A DNA stretch of 9,481 bases from Fidelibacterota bacterium (lineage in GTDB: Bacteria > Fidelibacterota > UBA2242), in NCBI GenBank assembly GCA_003645845.1, contig QNCV01000072.1, positions 1-9,481 on the forward strand. The letters run 5' to 3'. This document shows positions 1 to 8,692 of the stretch, piece by piece. Both the position numbers and the translations under genes were made by a program. Position 1 is the first letter of the stretch; each line of letters starts with the position of its first letter. The notes below the pieces were generated by a model that did not search any database, was not told the DNA's origin, and saw nothing but the letters and a program-made list of their open reading frames with translations.

Positions 1-94
1 GTATTCATTATGTGCTAACTAATCGCAGTCCATATTGTCTGGGAGTTGTGGCGTAAAATGAAACCAATGAGAGATCGCTTAGGGACTCCTGAAG

Positions 95-124
95 ACTATA
101 CCGCAAAAAGTATAGTACTTTTTT
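95..124 (+). terminator. Possible AT-rich intrinsic terminator with two competing hairpins
   Basis: ACTATAC (95-101) pairs perfectly with GTATAGT (110-116). Alternatively AAAAAGTA (105-112) pairs perfectly with TACTTTTT (116-123) around a TAG loop. A run of six T follows at 119-124. This could end transcription from a gene upstream of the window. The stems are poor in G and C, so terminator strength is doubtful. Confidence 0.3.
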
Positions 125-616
125 CCGAAGTGTGCGACGCTCATTTTGATCAAATCAAAACATGCGAATTGAACAAATGATAGTCAATATCGCGTATAGC
201 AGGGATCCCGTTGGGGAACGAAGCCCCTCATCTGGAAATTGCATAATTTTGAGTTATACTGGTAATCAGTGATAAATAGGTGGAAATTTCAGTTTATTGC
301 ATTGGTTCTACTTAATAAAGTTGTTTTCCTCCTGGGTATTGACGGAAAAAGAGCGGTATGTTTACGGCATTCCCATGGTATTCACATTGACAGGCTCGGG
401 AATATCCCTGGTGTTTTTACTTTAGCTGAAAAATAATTAAACTGAATGAGTTTTAGTAAATATGCCGGATTGTCAATATTTGCAATCAGGTATGTTTTTA
501 TCTGACTAATTGTCTCAAAAGGGTTTTGGCATGAGCTTTGTAAAAAGTTCGGTGCTTTTTTAAACTGAAGAATACTATTTGAGCCTGATTTTAAAGTAAA
601 AACATAGAATCAGCAG

Positions 617-628
617 TTAACATGTTAA
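617..628. promoter_or_regulatory. Perfect 12-bp palindrome just upstream of groES, possible operator
   Basis: TTAACATGTTAA is its own reverse complement. It ends six bases before the groES ribosome binding site AAAGGAG (635-641). Chaperonin operons are commonly repressed through inverted repeats near the start, classically CIRCE with HrcA, but this sequence does not match CIRCE. A role as a binding site for another repressor is inference from position and symmetry only. Confidence 0.25.
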
Positions 629-649
629 TAATTGAAAGGAGTATGGATT

Positions 650-2576
<1,927 letters not shown>

Positions 2577-2599
2577 TCGTTTGATGTTATTCATAGGGA

Positions 2600-2640
2600 A
2601 AGGGCTATTTCAGTCTGAAATAGCCCTTCTTCAATTTTGT
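2600..2640 (+). terminator. Terminator hairpin closing the groES-groEL operon
   Basis: AAGGGCTATTTCA (2600-2612) pairs perfectly over 13 bp with 2616-2628 around a three-base loop. It is followed by a pyrimidine-rich stretch with a short T run (2634-2637). The U tract is imperfect, so readthrough is possible, but stem strength and position just after the groEL stop fit an operon end. Confidence 0.75.
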
Positions 2641-2650
2641 TGGGAATATC

Positions 2651-2679
2651 TTGATTTAATATTTTTCTCGGGATATATT
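2651..2679 (+). promoter_or_regulatory. Sigma70-type promoter for the helical-protein/sigma-factor operon
   Basis: TTGATT (2651-2656) and TATATT (2674-2679) are separated by exactly 17 bases. This lies between the groEL terminator and the ribosome binding site AAGGAG (2695-2700). Transcription would start near 2686, giving a leader of about 20 bases. Both hexamers match the housekeeping consensus at four or five of six positions. Confidence 0.65.
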
Positions 2680-2705
2680 CACAATGTAAAAAGAAAGGAG
2701 ATGGT

Positions 2706-3107
2706 ATGGCAAATTTGTGGAATGATATAAAGAAAAGTCTTGAAGAATTTGTAAGTAAAGCTGCTGATAAAGCCGGTGAATTTACCCGCGAAGCCGCTGA
2801 TAAGGCTGAGGAAGTTACCAAACTTGGTAAAGTGAAGCTGGATATATTTCAGATTAAACGAGATATTGAAAAACAGTTTGCCGAGTTGGGTGGAATCCTT
2901 TACCAACTGCTTCAGGATAAAAAAACCAAGGACCTGGAAAAGAACGAAAATATCAAAGCATGCGTCGCAGCCATCAAGGAGCTTGAAAAGAAACTGAAGG
3001 CAAAAGAAGATCATTATAAAGCAATCCAGGAAATCGGTCAAAAAGAGAAAGTAAAGCAATCCGAGACTGCCCCGAAAACAGAGAAAAAAAACAATCGGAA
3101 AAAGTAG
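2706..3107 (+). CDS. Unrecognised lysine-rich helical protein upstream of the sigma factor
   Basis: The product is 133 residues and I do not recognise the family. It has no signal peptide, membrane segment or cysteine pair (one Cys in all), so it is probably cytoplasmic. Residues 15-40 contain an imperfect 11-residue repeat (AADKAGEFTRE, then AADKAEEVTKL) giving an amphipathic helix like those of LEA or apolipoprotein-like proteins. Residues 45-70 carry a more specific stretch, KLDIFQIKRDIEKQFAELGG. A coiled coil rich in Lys and Glu covers about 78-110, and a basic low-complexity tail ends in NNRKK. AAGGAG at 2695-2700 supports the ATG at 2706. It has its own promoter and ends 27 bases before the sigma-factor start, so the two are probably co-transcribed. 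An envelope-stress or nucleoid role would be a guess. Confidence 0.85.
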   Translation: MANLWNDIKKSLEEFVSKAADKAGEFTREAADKAEEVTKLGKVKLDIFQIKRDIEKQFAELGGILYQLLQDKKTKDLEKNENIKACVAAIKELEKKLKAKEDHYKAIQEIGQKEKVKQSETAPKTEKKNNRKK

Positions 3108-3134
3108 AAACTCTGTTTTATTTGAAAACGGATT

Positions 3135-3998
3135 ATGAAAAAGAGCGGGTCATCAAGCAAATATCCCCACTCCTACAGTCATGTCCTTAAACGATATTTC
3201 GAAGAGATATCTCGCGAGGACCCCTTAACCCCTGAGGAAGAAGTAGAGCTGGCTGCCAAAGTCAGGGCGGGTGATTCTGCCGCTTTGGATAAGTTACTCA
3301 GGGCAAATTTACGCTTTGTTGTCTCCGTGGCTAAAAAGTATCAGAATCATGGTTTATCGTTGGAAGATTTAATCAATGAGGGCAATATAGGTCTGATTAA
3401 GGCGGCGCAGCGCTATGACGAAACCCGGGGATTTAAATTTATTTCCTATGCAGTTTGGTGGGTCAGACAGACAATATTGCAAGCCATTTCGGAATATTCA
3501 CGAACGGTGCGATTGCCGTTGAATGTCGTTGGCAATTTGAATAAAATATCCCGGATTACCTCCGAATTTGAACAGGAATATGAACGGGAACCAACGGCAG
3601 AGGAGATCGAAGAAATTCTTATCCGGGAAAATATCGACCCAGATATTGCCATGCAATTAACGGAAGGGACATTAAGTATAGATACTCCGATAGGGAAGGA
3701 CGGAAGCGGCACGCTCCAGGATATTTTAACCGGTCAGGGGGAGTATGAACCCGGAAAACTTCTGACAGAAGAATCCTTCCATCTTGAAATTAAACGGGTT
3801 TTGCACAGCCTGGATGAACGGGAAGCCACGGTTCTTCGGATGTATTTTGGAATTGACTATGAACTGCCGATGACCCTGGAAGAAATCGGTACGCGACTGA
3901 ATTTAACCCGGGAAAGAGTCCGGCAGATCAAGGAGAAAGCGCTACGAAAATTAAGGCATGCTTCAAGAGCCCAGAATTTGAAAGGGTATCTGGGCTGA
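3135..3998 (+). CDS. rpoD: Primary RNA polymerase sigma factor, short RpoD/SigA type
   Basis: This 287-residue sigma70-family protein directs RNA polymerase to housekeeping promoters. Region 1.2 covers about 14-48 (VLKRYFEEISREDPLTPEEE). Region 2 covers about 55-125, with the core-binding segment DLINEGNIGLIKAAQRYD and the -10 recognition and melting segment FISYAVWWVRQTILQAI. Region 3 is about 130-210. Region 4 has the -35 recognition helix-turn-helix TLEEIGTRLNLTRERVRQIK at 247-266. Region 1.1 and the large non-conserved insert of E. coli RpoD are absent, as in the primary sigma factors of Bacteroidota and relatives. The start ATG has only a weak ribosome binding site, so translation may be coupled to the gene before it. 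The nearby TTGACA/TAAAAT promoter fits the specificity expected of its regions 2.4 and 4.2. A group 2 sigma is possible but less likely. Confidence 0.9.
   Translation: MKKSGSSSKYPHSYSHVLKRYFEEISREDPLTPEEEVELAAKVRAGDSAALDKLLRANLRFVVSVAKKYQNHGLSLEDLINEGNIGLIKAAQRYDETRGFKFISYAVWWVRQTILQAISEYSRTVRLPLNVVGNLNKISRITSEFEQEYEREPTAEEIEEILIRENIDPDIAMQLTEGTLSIDTPIGKDGSGTLQDILTGQGEYEPGKLLTEESFHLEIKRVLHSLDEREATVLRMYFGIDYELPMTLEEIGTRLNLTRERVRQIKEKALRKLRHASRAQNLKGYLG
3968..3996 (+). other. Hairpin at the 3' end of the sigma-factor gene
   Basis: AGCCCAGA (3968-3975) pairs perfectly with TCTGGGCT (3989-3996), with a 13-base loop, and the stem reaches the first base of the TGA stop codon. No T run follows, since the next bases are GATAAAAAAT. 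It is therefore not a standard intrinsic terminator. It may stabilise the 3' end of the message or reflect coding constraint. Confidence 0.3.
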
Positions 3999-4007
3999 TA
4001 AAAAATA

Positions 4008-4036
4008 TTGACAATGTGTTTACATTTTAGTAAAAT
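4008..4036 (+). promoter_or_regulatory. Near-consensus sigma70 promoter for the M23 peptidase gene
   Basis: A perfect TTGACA (4008-4013) is followed after exactly 17 bases by TAAAAT (4031-4036), which differs from TATAAT at one position. Transcription would begin near 4043, leaving a leader of about 48 bases before the ATG at 4091. This is the best promoter in the window. It implies that the peptidase gene is transcribed independently of the sigma factor. Confidence 0.8.
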
Positions 4037-4090
4037 GAAGTGCAGTTCAAATGTCGGGGACAAAATATATAGAAAACGGTTACTGGTAGA

Positions 4091-5011
4091 ATGAAGAAGC
4101 AGTCAAAGATTGTTCTGATCTGGAACAGCGTAAAGTCGTCGAAGAGTTTTAGCCTCTCACAAGGTAAATTGATTGGTTTGACACTCGTCGTGGTTCTGGT
4201 TTTTGCCGGAATAACAACTATCGCTATCAACGCATTCTCAAATTCATTCTACGCCGCTAAACTTCTACGTTTACAGAAAAATAACAGTAAACTTGTAGGC
4301 ACGATTTACGACATGCAAAACCGAATTAAGCAGATGGAATCAGAATTGCATGTCCTGACGGAAAAGGACCGGGCGTTGCGGACGTATGCTGATATTCCGC
4401 TGATCGATAAAGACGTTCGGAAACTCGGTGTCGGAGGTAGATATAATTTTCAGAGCGATGAACTTGACAATCTGCTGCCAAAAGAAGATGTTGAATTATC
4501 GTCACTGGCTAACGATCTGGATCGGTTGACCAGAGAAATTAAGTTGGAGCGCATCAGTTACGAAGAGATTTACAATGCGATCAAACACCGTTCGCCTCAG
4601 ATTAGATCGACTCCTTCAATCCGCCCTGTGAACACCGGTTATATTTCCGATGGTTACGGTTATCGCAAGGATCCGTTTACCGGGATGAAGCGATTTCATT
4701 ACGGGATTGACATATCAGCGCCCACGGGAACGCCGGTTTATGCCACAGCAGATGGTGTCGTACGAAGTACAAATTTCAGCCGTACTTTTGGCCGTATTAT
4801 CAAAATCGACCACGGTTATGGTTATTCGACATATTATGCCCACCTTTCAAAAATGCTTGTAAAACCGGGTGAAGTAGTTAAGCGTGGCCAGAAAATTGCC
4901 GAAGTTGGTTGCACCGGCAGAAGTACCGCGTCTCATCTGCATTATGAGGTTCGGCAGAACGGAATCAATAAAAACCCGCTGGATTACTATTTTACCGGAT
5001 ATATTCGATAA
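4091..5011 (+). CDS. Membrane-anchored M23 (LytM-type) zinc metallopeptidase
   Basis: The 306-residue product looks like a cell-wall endopeptidase or an activator of cell-wall hydrolases in the periplasm. A single hydrophobic segment at about 27-49 anchors it, with a short basic N-terminus inside the cell. A coiled coil follows at about 55-97. The M23 domain spans about 180-302. All expected metal and catalytic positions are present: His203 and Asp207 in HYGID, His251 in YYAHLS, and His282 and His284 in SHLHYEV. It is therefore likely an active enzyme rather than a degenerate EnvC/NlpD-like activator. The substrate, by family, would be peptide cross-links of peptidoglycan. It has its own strong promoter and terminator, so it appears monocistronic. 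The ribosome binding site is weak (GGTAG just upstream of the ATG). Confidence 0.92.
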   Translation: MKKQSKIVLIWNSVKSSKSFSLSQGKLIGLTLVVVLVFAGITTIAINAFSNSFYAAKLLRLQKNNSKLVGTIYDMQNRIKQMESELHVLTEKDRALRTYADIPLIDKDVRKLGVGGRYNFQSDELDNLLPKEDVELSSLANDLDRLTREIKLERISYEEIYNAIKHRSPQIRSTPSIRPVNTGYISDGYGYRKDPFTGMKRFHYGIDISAPTGTPVYATADGVVRSTNFSRTFGRIIKIDHGYGYSTYYAHLSKMLVKPGEVVKRGQKIAEVGCTGRSTASHLHYEVRQNGINKNPLDYYFTGYIR

Positions 5012-5037
5012 TTAAATTTATTAAAGGACTTATTTTT

Positions 5038-5069
5038 AAATCAGCTTTAAATATAGGCTGGTTTTTTTT
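5038..5069 (+). terminator. Intrinsic terminator after the M23 peptidase gene
   Basis: AAATCAGC (5038-5045) pairs with GCTGGTTT (5057-5064), with one G-U pair and an 11-base loop. A run of eight T covers 5062-5069. This is a classical intrinsic terminator shape, although the stem is modest. It lies only 11 bases before the miaB start. Confidence 0.75.
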
Positions 5070-5080
5070 AATTTTACACA

Positions 5081-6388
5081 ATGATGAAACCACAGAAATA
5101 CTATATTGAAACTTATGGTTGTCAGATGAATGAAGCGGATTCCGAAATAGTGGCCGGGATGCTTGAAAGAGCCACTTATCAGGCCACCCGTGAACCGGAA
5201 GAGGCAGACATTATTTTGGTCAATACCTGCAGTGTCCGGCAGGGCGCCGATAACCGGGCCCTTTCACGCCTGTCACAATTCAAATCGCTGAAAAAAAACA
5301 ACCCGAATTTGCTTTTGGGAATGATCGGCTGTGTTGCCCAGAGGGACCGGGGCAAGATTATTGAGGAGCGGCCCTTTATCGATTTCGTCCTTGGCCCCGA
5401 TGCCTATCGACGCATACCGGAAATCGTTGCCAATAAAAAACGTCAAGTGATAGATGTTCAATTATCCAGGACTGAAGTATACGACGGTTTGATGCCCTTT
5501 CGAAATAGCGTTGTCAATGCCTGGATCTCGATTATGCGGGGGTGCAATAAGTTCTGTTCATATTGCATTGTTCCCTACACCCGGGGGCGTGAGCGCAGTC
5601 GTTCGGTGGCGAGTATAGTCGAGGAGATAAATGCCGCTATTGCAGAGGGATATCAGGAAATCACACTGCTTGGGCAGAATGTAAACTCATATCGATATAA
5701 CGATATCCGCTTTCATGATTTATTGAAAATTATCGCTGAAATAAAAGGCGTTCGGAGAATTCGATTCACATCGCCTCATCCGGAAGATGTAAACACCGAA
5801 ATGCTCGAAGTGATGCGCGATTACGATAATATTTGTAAGCATATTCATTTACCGTTGCAATCTGGATCAACGAAGGTGCTGGCGGATATGAATCGTTCCT
5901 ATTCCAAAGAGCGGTATCTGGAATTTGTCGATAATATCCGTCATATTCTGCCCGGATGTGGTATCACCACCGATATAATCGTCGGATTTCCCGGTGAAAC
6001 GGAAGCGGATTTTCAGGAAACTCTCTGTGTCATGGATAAGGTGGTCTTTGATAATGCCTACATGTTTAAGTATTCTCCGCGACCCTATACTGCCGCCGCT
6101 AAAATGAAGGACGATGTTCCCGAAGCGGAGAAAGCTGAGCGCCTGAATCAAGTTATAGCAAAACAGAAAATTCATACGAAACAGAGAAACCGTAGTTTGA
6201 TTGGCACTGTTCAGTCGGTTTTAATCGATGGTCACAGCAAAAAGAATCCCAATGAAAAAATTGGTAGGACTGATTCAAATAAACTGGTAATTTTAAAAGA
6301 AGATCATGCTGACATTGGCGATTTTATTGATATATTAATAACCGGAACCGCCGGTGTCAGTCTTTTTGGAAAAATTAACAAACCGTGA
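5081..6388 (+). CDS. miaB: tRNA-2-methylthio-N6-dimethylallyladenosine synthase MiaB
   Basis: This 435-residue radical-SAM methylthiotransferase adds a methylthio group to i6A37 of tRNAs that read UNN codons. The N-terminal UPF0004 domain (about 5-130) supplies Cys14, Cys50 and Cys84 for the auxiliary 4Fe-4S cluster. The radical-SAM domain (about 145-365) has CNKFCSYC with Cys155, Cys159 and Cys162 for the SAM cluster, followed by PYTRGRERSR, typical of MiaB rather than RimO or MtaB. A TRAM RNA-binding domain occupies about 371-433 and includes GRTDSNKLVIL. All six cluster cysteines are present. Two ATGs in tandem (5081, 5084) compete as start. No ribosome binding site is visible and a terminator ends 11 bases upstream. 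It heads a tight run of genes, with the lapA-like gene seven bases after its stop. Confidence 0.96.
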   Translation: MMKPQKYYIETYGCQMNEADSEIVAGMLERATYQATREPEEADIILVNTCSVRQGADNRALSRLSQFKSLKKNNPNLLLGMIGCVAQRDRGKIIEERPFIDFVLGPDAYRRIPEIVANKKRQVIDVQLSRTEVYDGLMPFRNSVVNAWISIMRGCNKFCSYCIVPYTRGRERSRSVASIVEEINAAIAEGYQEITLLGQNVNSYRYNDIRFHDLLKIIAEIKGVRRIRFTSPHPEDVNTEMLEVMRDYDNICKHIHLPLQSGSTKVLADMNRSYSKERYLEFVDNIRHILPGCGITTDIIVGFPGETEADFQETLCVMDKVVFDNAYMFKYSPRPYTAAAKMKDDVPEAEKAERLNQVIAKQKIHTKQRNRSLIGTVQSVLIDGHSKKNPNEKIGRTDSNKLVILKEDHADIGDFIDILITGTAGVSLFGKINKP

Positions 6389-6395
6389 GGCATAT

Positions 6396-6704
6396 ATGAA
6401 ATACCTGAAATTACTTTTCCTTGTGTTGATCATCTTGTTTTTACTTGTATTTGTCATTCAAAACGTCGGTCAGAAGATCACGCTAAAATTTTTCAGCAGT
6501 AATTTTGCCTTTTCCACTGAAATGATTGTGGCCCTTCTGATCTCCTTGGTGGTTGGTTTTCTGATTGGTTATCTGATCGCCGGTTTTCAAATTCTGGAAC
6601 AAAAGAAAATTGTGCGGGCTTTAAAAAGTGAATATAAAAAGGTAAAAAAAGAGATCGACCTTCTGCGCAATAAAGACCTTGAAGAAGTTGAAATCGAAGA
6701 ATAA
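6396..6704 (+). CDS. lapA: LapA-domain (DUF1049/YciS-like) inner-membrane protein
   Basis: The product is 102 residues, the same length as E. coli LapA. Two hydrophobic segments, at about 4-23 and 43-66, flank a short loop with the family-typical IQN and LKFF features. A cytoplasmic charged coiled coil follows (about 69-100) and ends in an acidic tail. In enterobacteria LapA partners with LapB to regulate lipopolysaccharide synthesis and assembly. The ATG at 6396 is preferred because TGAGG at 6386-6390, overlapping the miaB stop, gives a well-placed ribosome binding site. An upstream frame start at 6354 would overlap miaB and add 14 unrelated residues. The lapB-like gene follows after 18 bases. 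Identity as a LapA-domain protein is well supported, but function by orthology is inferred. Confidence 0.82.
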   Translation: MKYLKLLFLVLIILFLLVFVIQNVGQKITLKFFSSNFAFSTEMIVALLISLVVGFLIGYLIAGFQILEQKKIVRALKSEYKKVKKEIDLLRNKDLEEVEIEE

Positions 6705-6722
6705 TCATGATGAGGAAATTTA

Positions 6723-7862
6723 ATGACAACATTTGAAATTATTCTTGCGATTGTATTTATTGTCCTTTTATTACTGATCATTCGGGTATTTAGAGGCCGC
6801 CGGAAATTTGAAACGAAGCCCAAAACCACCTTGTATACACAGGCATTGAATCATATTCTTCAGGGTGAATATTCGATTGCCATCAAGAAATTGAAATCCA
6901 TTATCGAAAGAGATACAAGCCATATTGATGCCTATATTAAACTCGGAGATACTCTGCGGAAGGCAGGGAAATTAAAACAGGCTGTCAAGATTCATCAAAC
7001 CCTGCTATATCGCCAGGATATCGACCGAATGCAGAAACTGGAAGTTATGCGCAATCTCGTGTATGACTACGAGGGCCTTAATGAAAAGGGAATTGCATTA
7101 TCGGTTGCTTTGAATATCCTTGATCTGGATAAAAAGAACAAATGGGCGTTGGAACGAATCTGGCATCTTTACCGTGATCTGAAAAAATGGAACAAAGCCT
7201 CCGAATATATGGAAAAAGTGTTTCAGCAACGCAAAGAGCACAATAAAAGGGCTTTGGCGTTATATAAGGTTCAGGAAGGATTGGAGAAATATGATAGGGG
7301 GGCTTATCATGACGCCCGCGTGATTTTTCGGAAAGCCGCCCGAATCGATCCTCAATGTGAAGCGATCTATTATTACATGGCAGAATCCTATTTGAAAGAA
7401 AAGCGGGATGCCGAAGCTGTAGAATGGTGGGAGAAGTTTGCTGAAACCGCTCCCGGAAAAGCCTGGTTGATTTTTCCGAAACTGCAGAAAGTTCTCTTTA
7501 ATTACGGCAATTTTGGCAGAATCGAGGAATTTTATCAGAAAATATTAAAAGCCGAACCCAATAATATCCGTACCATTACCGCCTTAGCCAGTTTTTATGA
7601 ACGGAAGGGCGATCTGACCAGAGCAAAAGATATAGTCAGTGATCTGATTGAAACCAATCCCGACTCAATCATTGCGAAGGTTGCCTATAGTAAATTGTTA
7701 ATTGCCCTGAGACGCGATCGCGAAGCCGGTGATGTTTTGACTGAGGTCCTCAATCAGTTTAATTCCATCAAAGATATTCGCTGCAGCAACTGCGGCCATC
7801 TTGCCGATAAAGCTCTTTGGATTTGTCCGGTTTGCGGTCAGGAGGATTCTTTTCTGGATTGA
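6723..7862 (+). CDS. lapB: LapB (YciM)-like TPR protein with C-terminal metal-binding knuckle
   Basis: The product is 379 residues; E. coli LapB is 389. It has an N-terminal membrane anchor (about 4-21), then tetratricopeptide repeats from about 36 to 345. Recognisable units include ALNHILQGEYSIAIKKL, YIKLGDTLRKAGKLKQAV, YYMAESYLKEKRDAEAV and FYERKGDLTRAKDIV. The C-terminus has four cysteines (354, 357, 368, 371) in a CxxC-x10-CxxC rubredoxin-like knuckle, the hallmark of LapB. In E. coli LapB binds FtsH and sets LpxC turnover, thereby controlling lipopolysaccharide production, and acts with LapA. GAGGAA at 6712-6717 supports the ATG. Domain order, length, cysteines and the lapA neighbour agree. 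Whether it controls LpxC in this organism cannot be seen from sequence. Confidence 0.88.
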   Translation: MTTFEIILAIVFIVLLLLIIRVFRGRRKFETKPKTTLYTQALNHILQGEYSIAIKKLKSIIERDTSHIDAYIKLGDTLRKAGKLKQAVKIHQTLLYRQDIDRMQKLEVMRNLVYDYEGLNEKGIALSVALNILDLDKKNKWALERIWHLYRDLKKWNKASEYMEKVFQQRKEHNKRALALYKVQEGLEKYDRGAYHDARVIFRKAARIDPQCEAIYYYMAESYLKEKRDAEAVEWWEKFAETAPGKAWLIFPKLQKVLFNYGNFGRIEEFYQKILKAEPNNIRTITALASFYERKGDLTRAKDIVSDLIETNPDSIIAKVAYSKLLIALRRDREAGDVLTEVLNQFNSIKDIRCSNCGHLADKALWICPVCGQEDSFLD

Positions 7863-7867
7863 TCATA

Positions 7868-8692
7868 ATGAAAAAGTTGCTGATACTGATAATCCTCTTC
7901 ATTAACCTGGTATTTGCCCAGGATATCAGCCGGTATTATCAGGATATCAGAGAGGATAACATCGACAAAGTTCGAAGGTCTTTGCCCGATCTGATTCGAA
8001 AGTATCCGCACAATCCCGATGTACTTTTCCTGTCTGCCCTCGTGGAACCCGACGGTGACAAAGCATTGCTGATATACAAGGATGTTATGAGTCAGTATCC
8101 CAACAGCAGCCGGGCTGATGATGCTTTAGCGAAAATAATCGAGTATATGTATACCAAAGGATTATATCAAAAAACCATTGATTATTCCAAACAGCTAATC
8201 ACAAAATATCCGAATAGTGATAAAATCGGTGACTGTGTTTATATGATTCTGGGCAGTTTTAATGTGATGAATCAAAAGGATTCGGTGGATTATTACCATA
8301 ACCACTATCTAAAACGTTATCCCAATATGAAGCTGCCCTATTTGGAATATAAATCGGTTTCCACATATCTGATCAGTGATAAACCGCCTGCATCGAAAGC
8401 GCCGGTTCAGCAACCGCAGCGGGTGGAAAAACCCGCAATAACGTCAGGACAAAAATGGGTGTTGCAGGTTGGTGCGTTCGGAAATCCGCAAAATGCTCTG
8501 GCATTGAAAAATCAACTGACATCCTGGGGTTATAATCCCTACATTCAAAAGATAAAGGGAAGTAAACATGATTTGCTGTCAGTCCGGGTGGGTAATTATG
8601 CAAGCCGGGAGGAGGCAAATAGGGCCGGAGAACGATTAAAAGCGTTACATCATATTGAATATATTGTAATTAAAAGGAATTTATGGGAATGA
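7868..8692 (+). CDS. Secreted TPR-like protein with C-terminal SPOR domain
   Basis: The 274-residue product begins with a signal peptide, MKKLLILIILFINLVFA, likely cut after residue 17. No lipobox cysteine is present. Residues about 20-160 form helical TPR-like repeats of the YbgF/BamD style, with recurrent YPNS/YPHNP turns. A Pro/Lys/Gln linker (172-192) leads to a SPOR domain (195-272; WVLQVGAFGNPQNALALKNQL and VRVGNYASREEANRA). By family knowledge SPOR domains bind denuded glycan strands of peptidoglycan, often at the division site. The ATG at 7868 matches the signal peptide start. A TTG at 7859 overlapping the lapB stop has the better-placed GGAGGA (7841-7846) and cannot be excluded. An upstream ATG at 7817 lies inside lapB and would spoil the signal peptide. 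The stop codon TGA falls inside the following tRNA gene. Exact role unknown. Confidence 0.88.
   Translation: MKKLLILIILFINLVFAQDISRYYQDIREDNIDKVRRSLPDLIRKYPHNPDVLFLSALVEPDGDKALLIYKDVMSQYPNSSRADDALAKIIEYMYTKGLYQKTIDYSKQLITKYPNSDKIGDCVYMILGSFNVMNQKDSVDYYHNHYLKRYPNMKLPYLEYKSVSTYLISDKPPASKAPVQQPQRVEKPAITSGQKWVLQVGAFGNPQNALALKNQLTSWGYNPYIQKIKGSKHDLLSVRVGNYASREEANRAGERLKALHHIEYIVIKRNLWE

Larger units (their letters stand above)
1..649. other. Long intergenic region without a supported gene
   Basis: No reading frame here looks like a gene on either strand. Stops are frequent and the only short frames lack ribosome binding sites. Frame 3 is open from the window edge to a TAA at 54-56 (17 codons) and could be the tail of an upstream gene, but I do not recognise it. 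The stretch holds two mutually exclusive hairpins at 95-123, a GGGG/CCCC hairpin at 213-227, an AAAAAG/CTTTTT hairpin at 542-560 and a palindrome at 617-628. A TATACT hexamer at 255-260 and TTGACA at 387-392 occur, but neither has a good partner hexamer. No CIRCE heat-shock operator (TTAGCACTC-N9-GAGTGCTAA) is present. Confidence 0.6.

Noticed and set aside
58..180. A 40-codon open frame starting at ATG 58
   Set aside because: No ribosome binding site lies upstream, no family resemblance is apparent, and it contains the hairpin and T run at 95-124. Too short and unsupported to call a gene.
387..415. TTGACA at 387 as a groES promoter
   Set aside because: The hexamer is perfect, but no -10-like hexamer occurs 16-18 bases downstream.
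632..649. Extended groES start at TTG 632
   Set aside because: The added residues include the ribosome binding site itself and do not match GroES N-termini. ATG 650 has ideal spacing.
7817..7867. Upstream ATG for the SPOR protein within lapB
   Set aside because: It overlaps the four-cysteine tail of lapB and places a non-signal sequence before the clear signal peptide starting at 7868.
7919..7951. Direct repeat CAGGATATCAG twice near the start of the SPOR gene
   Set aside because: It encodes the short repeated residues QDIS and QDIR and shows no sign of a mobile or regulatory element.
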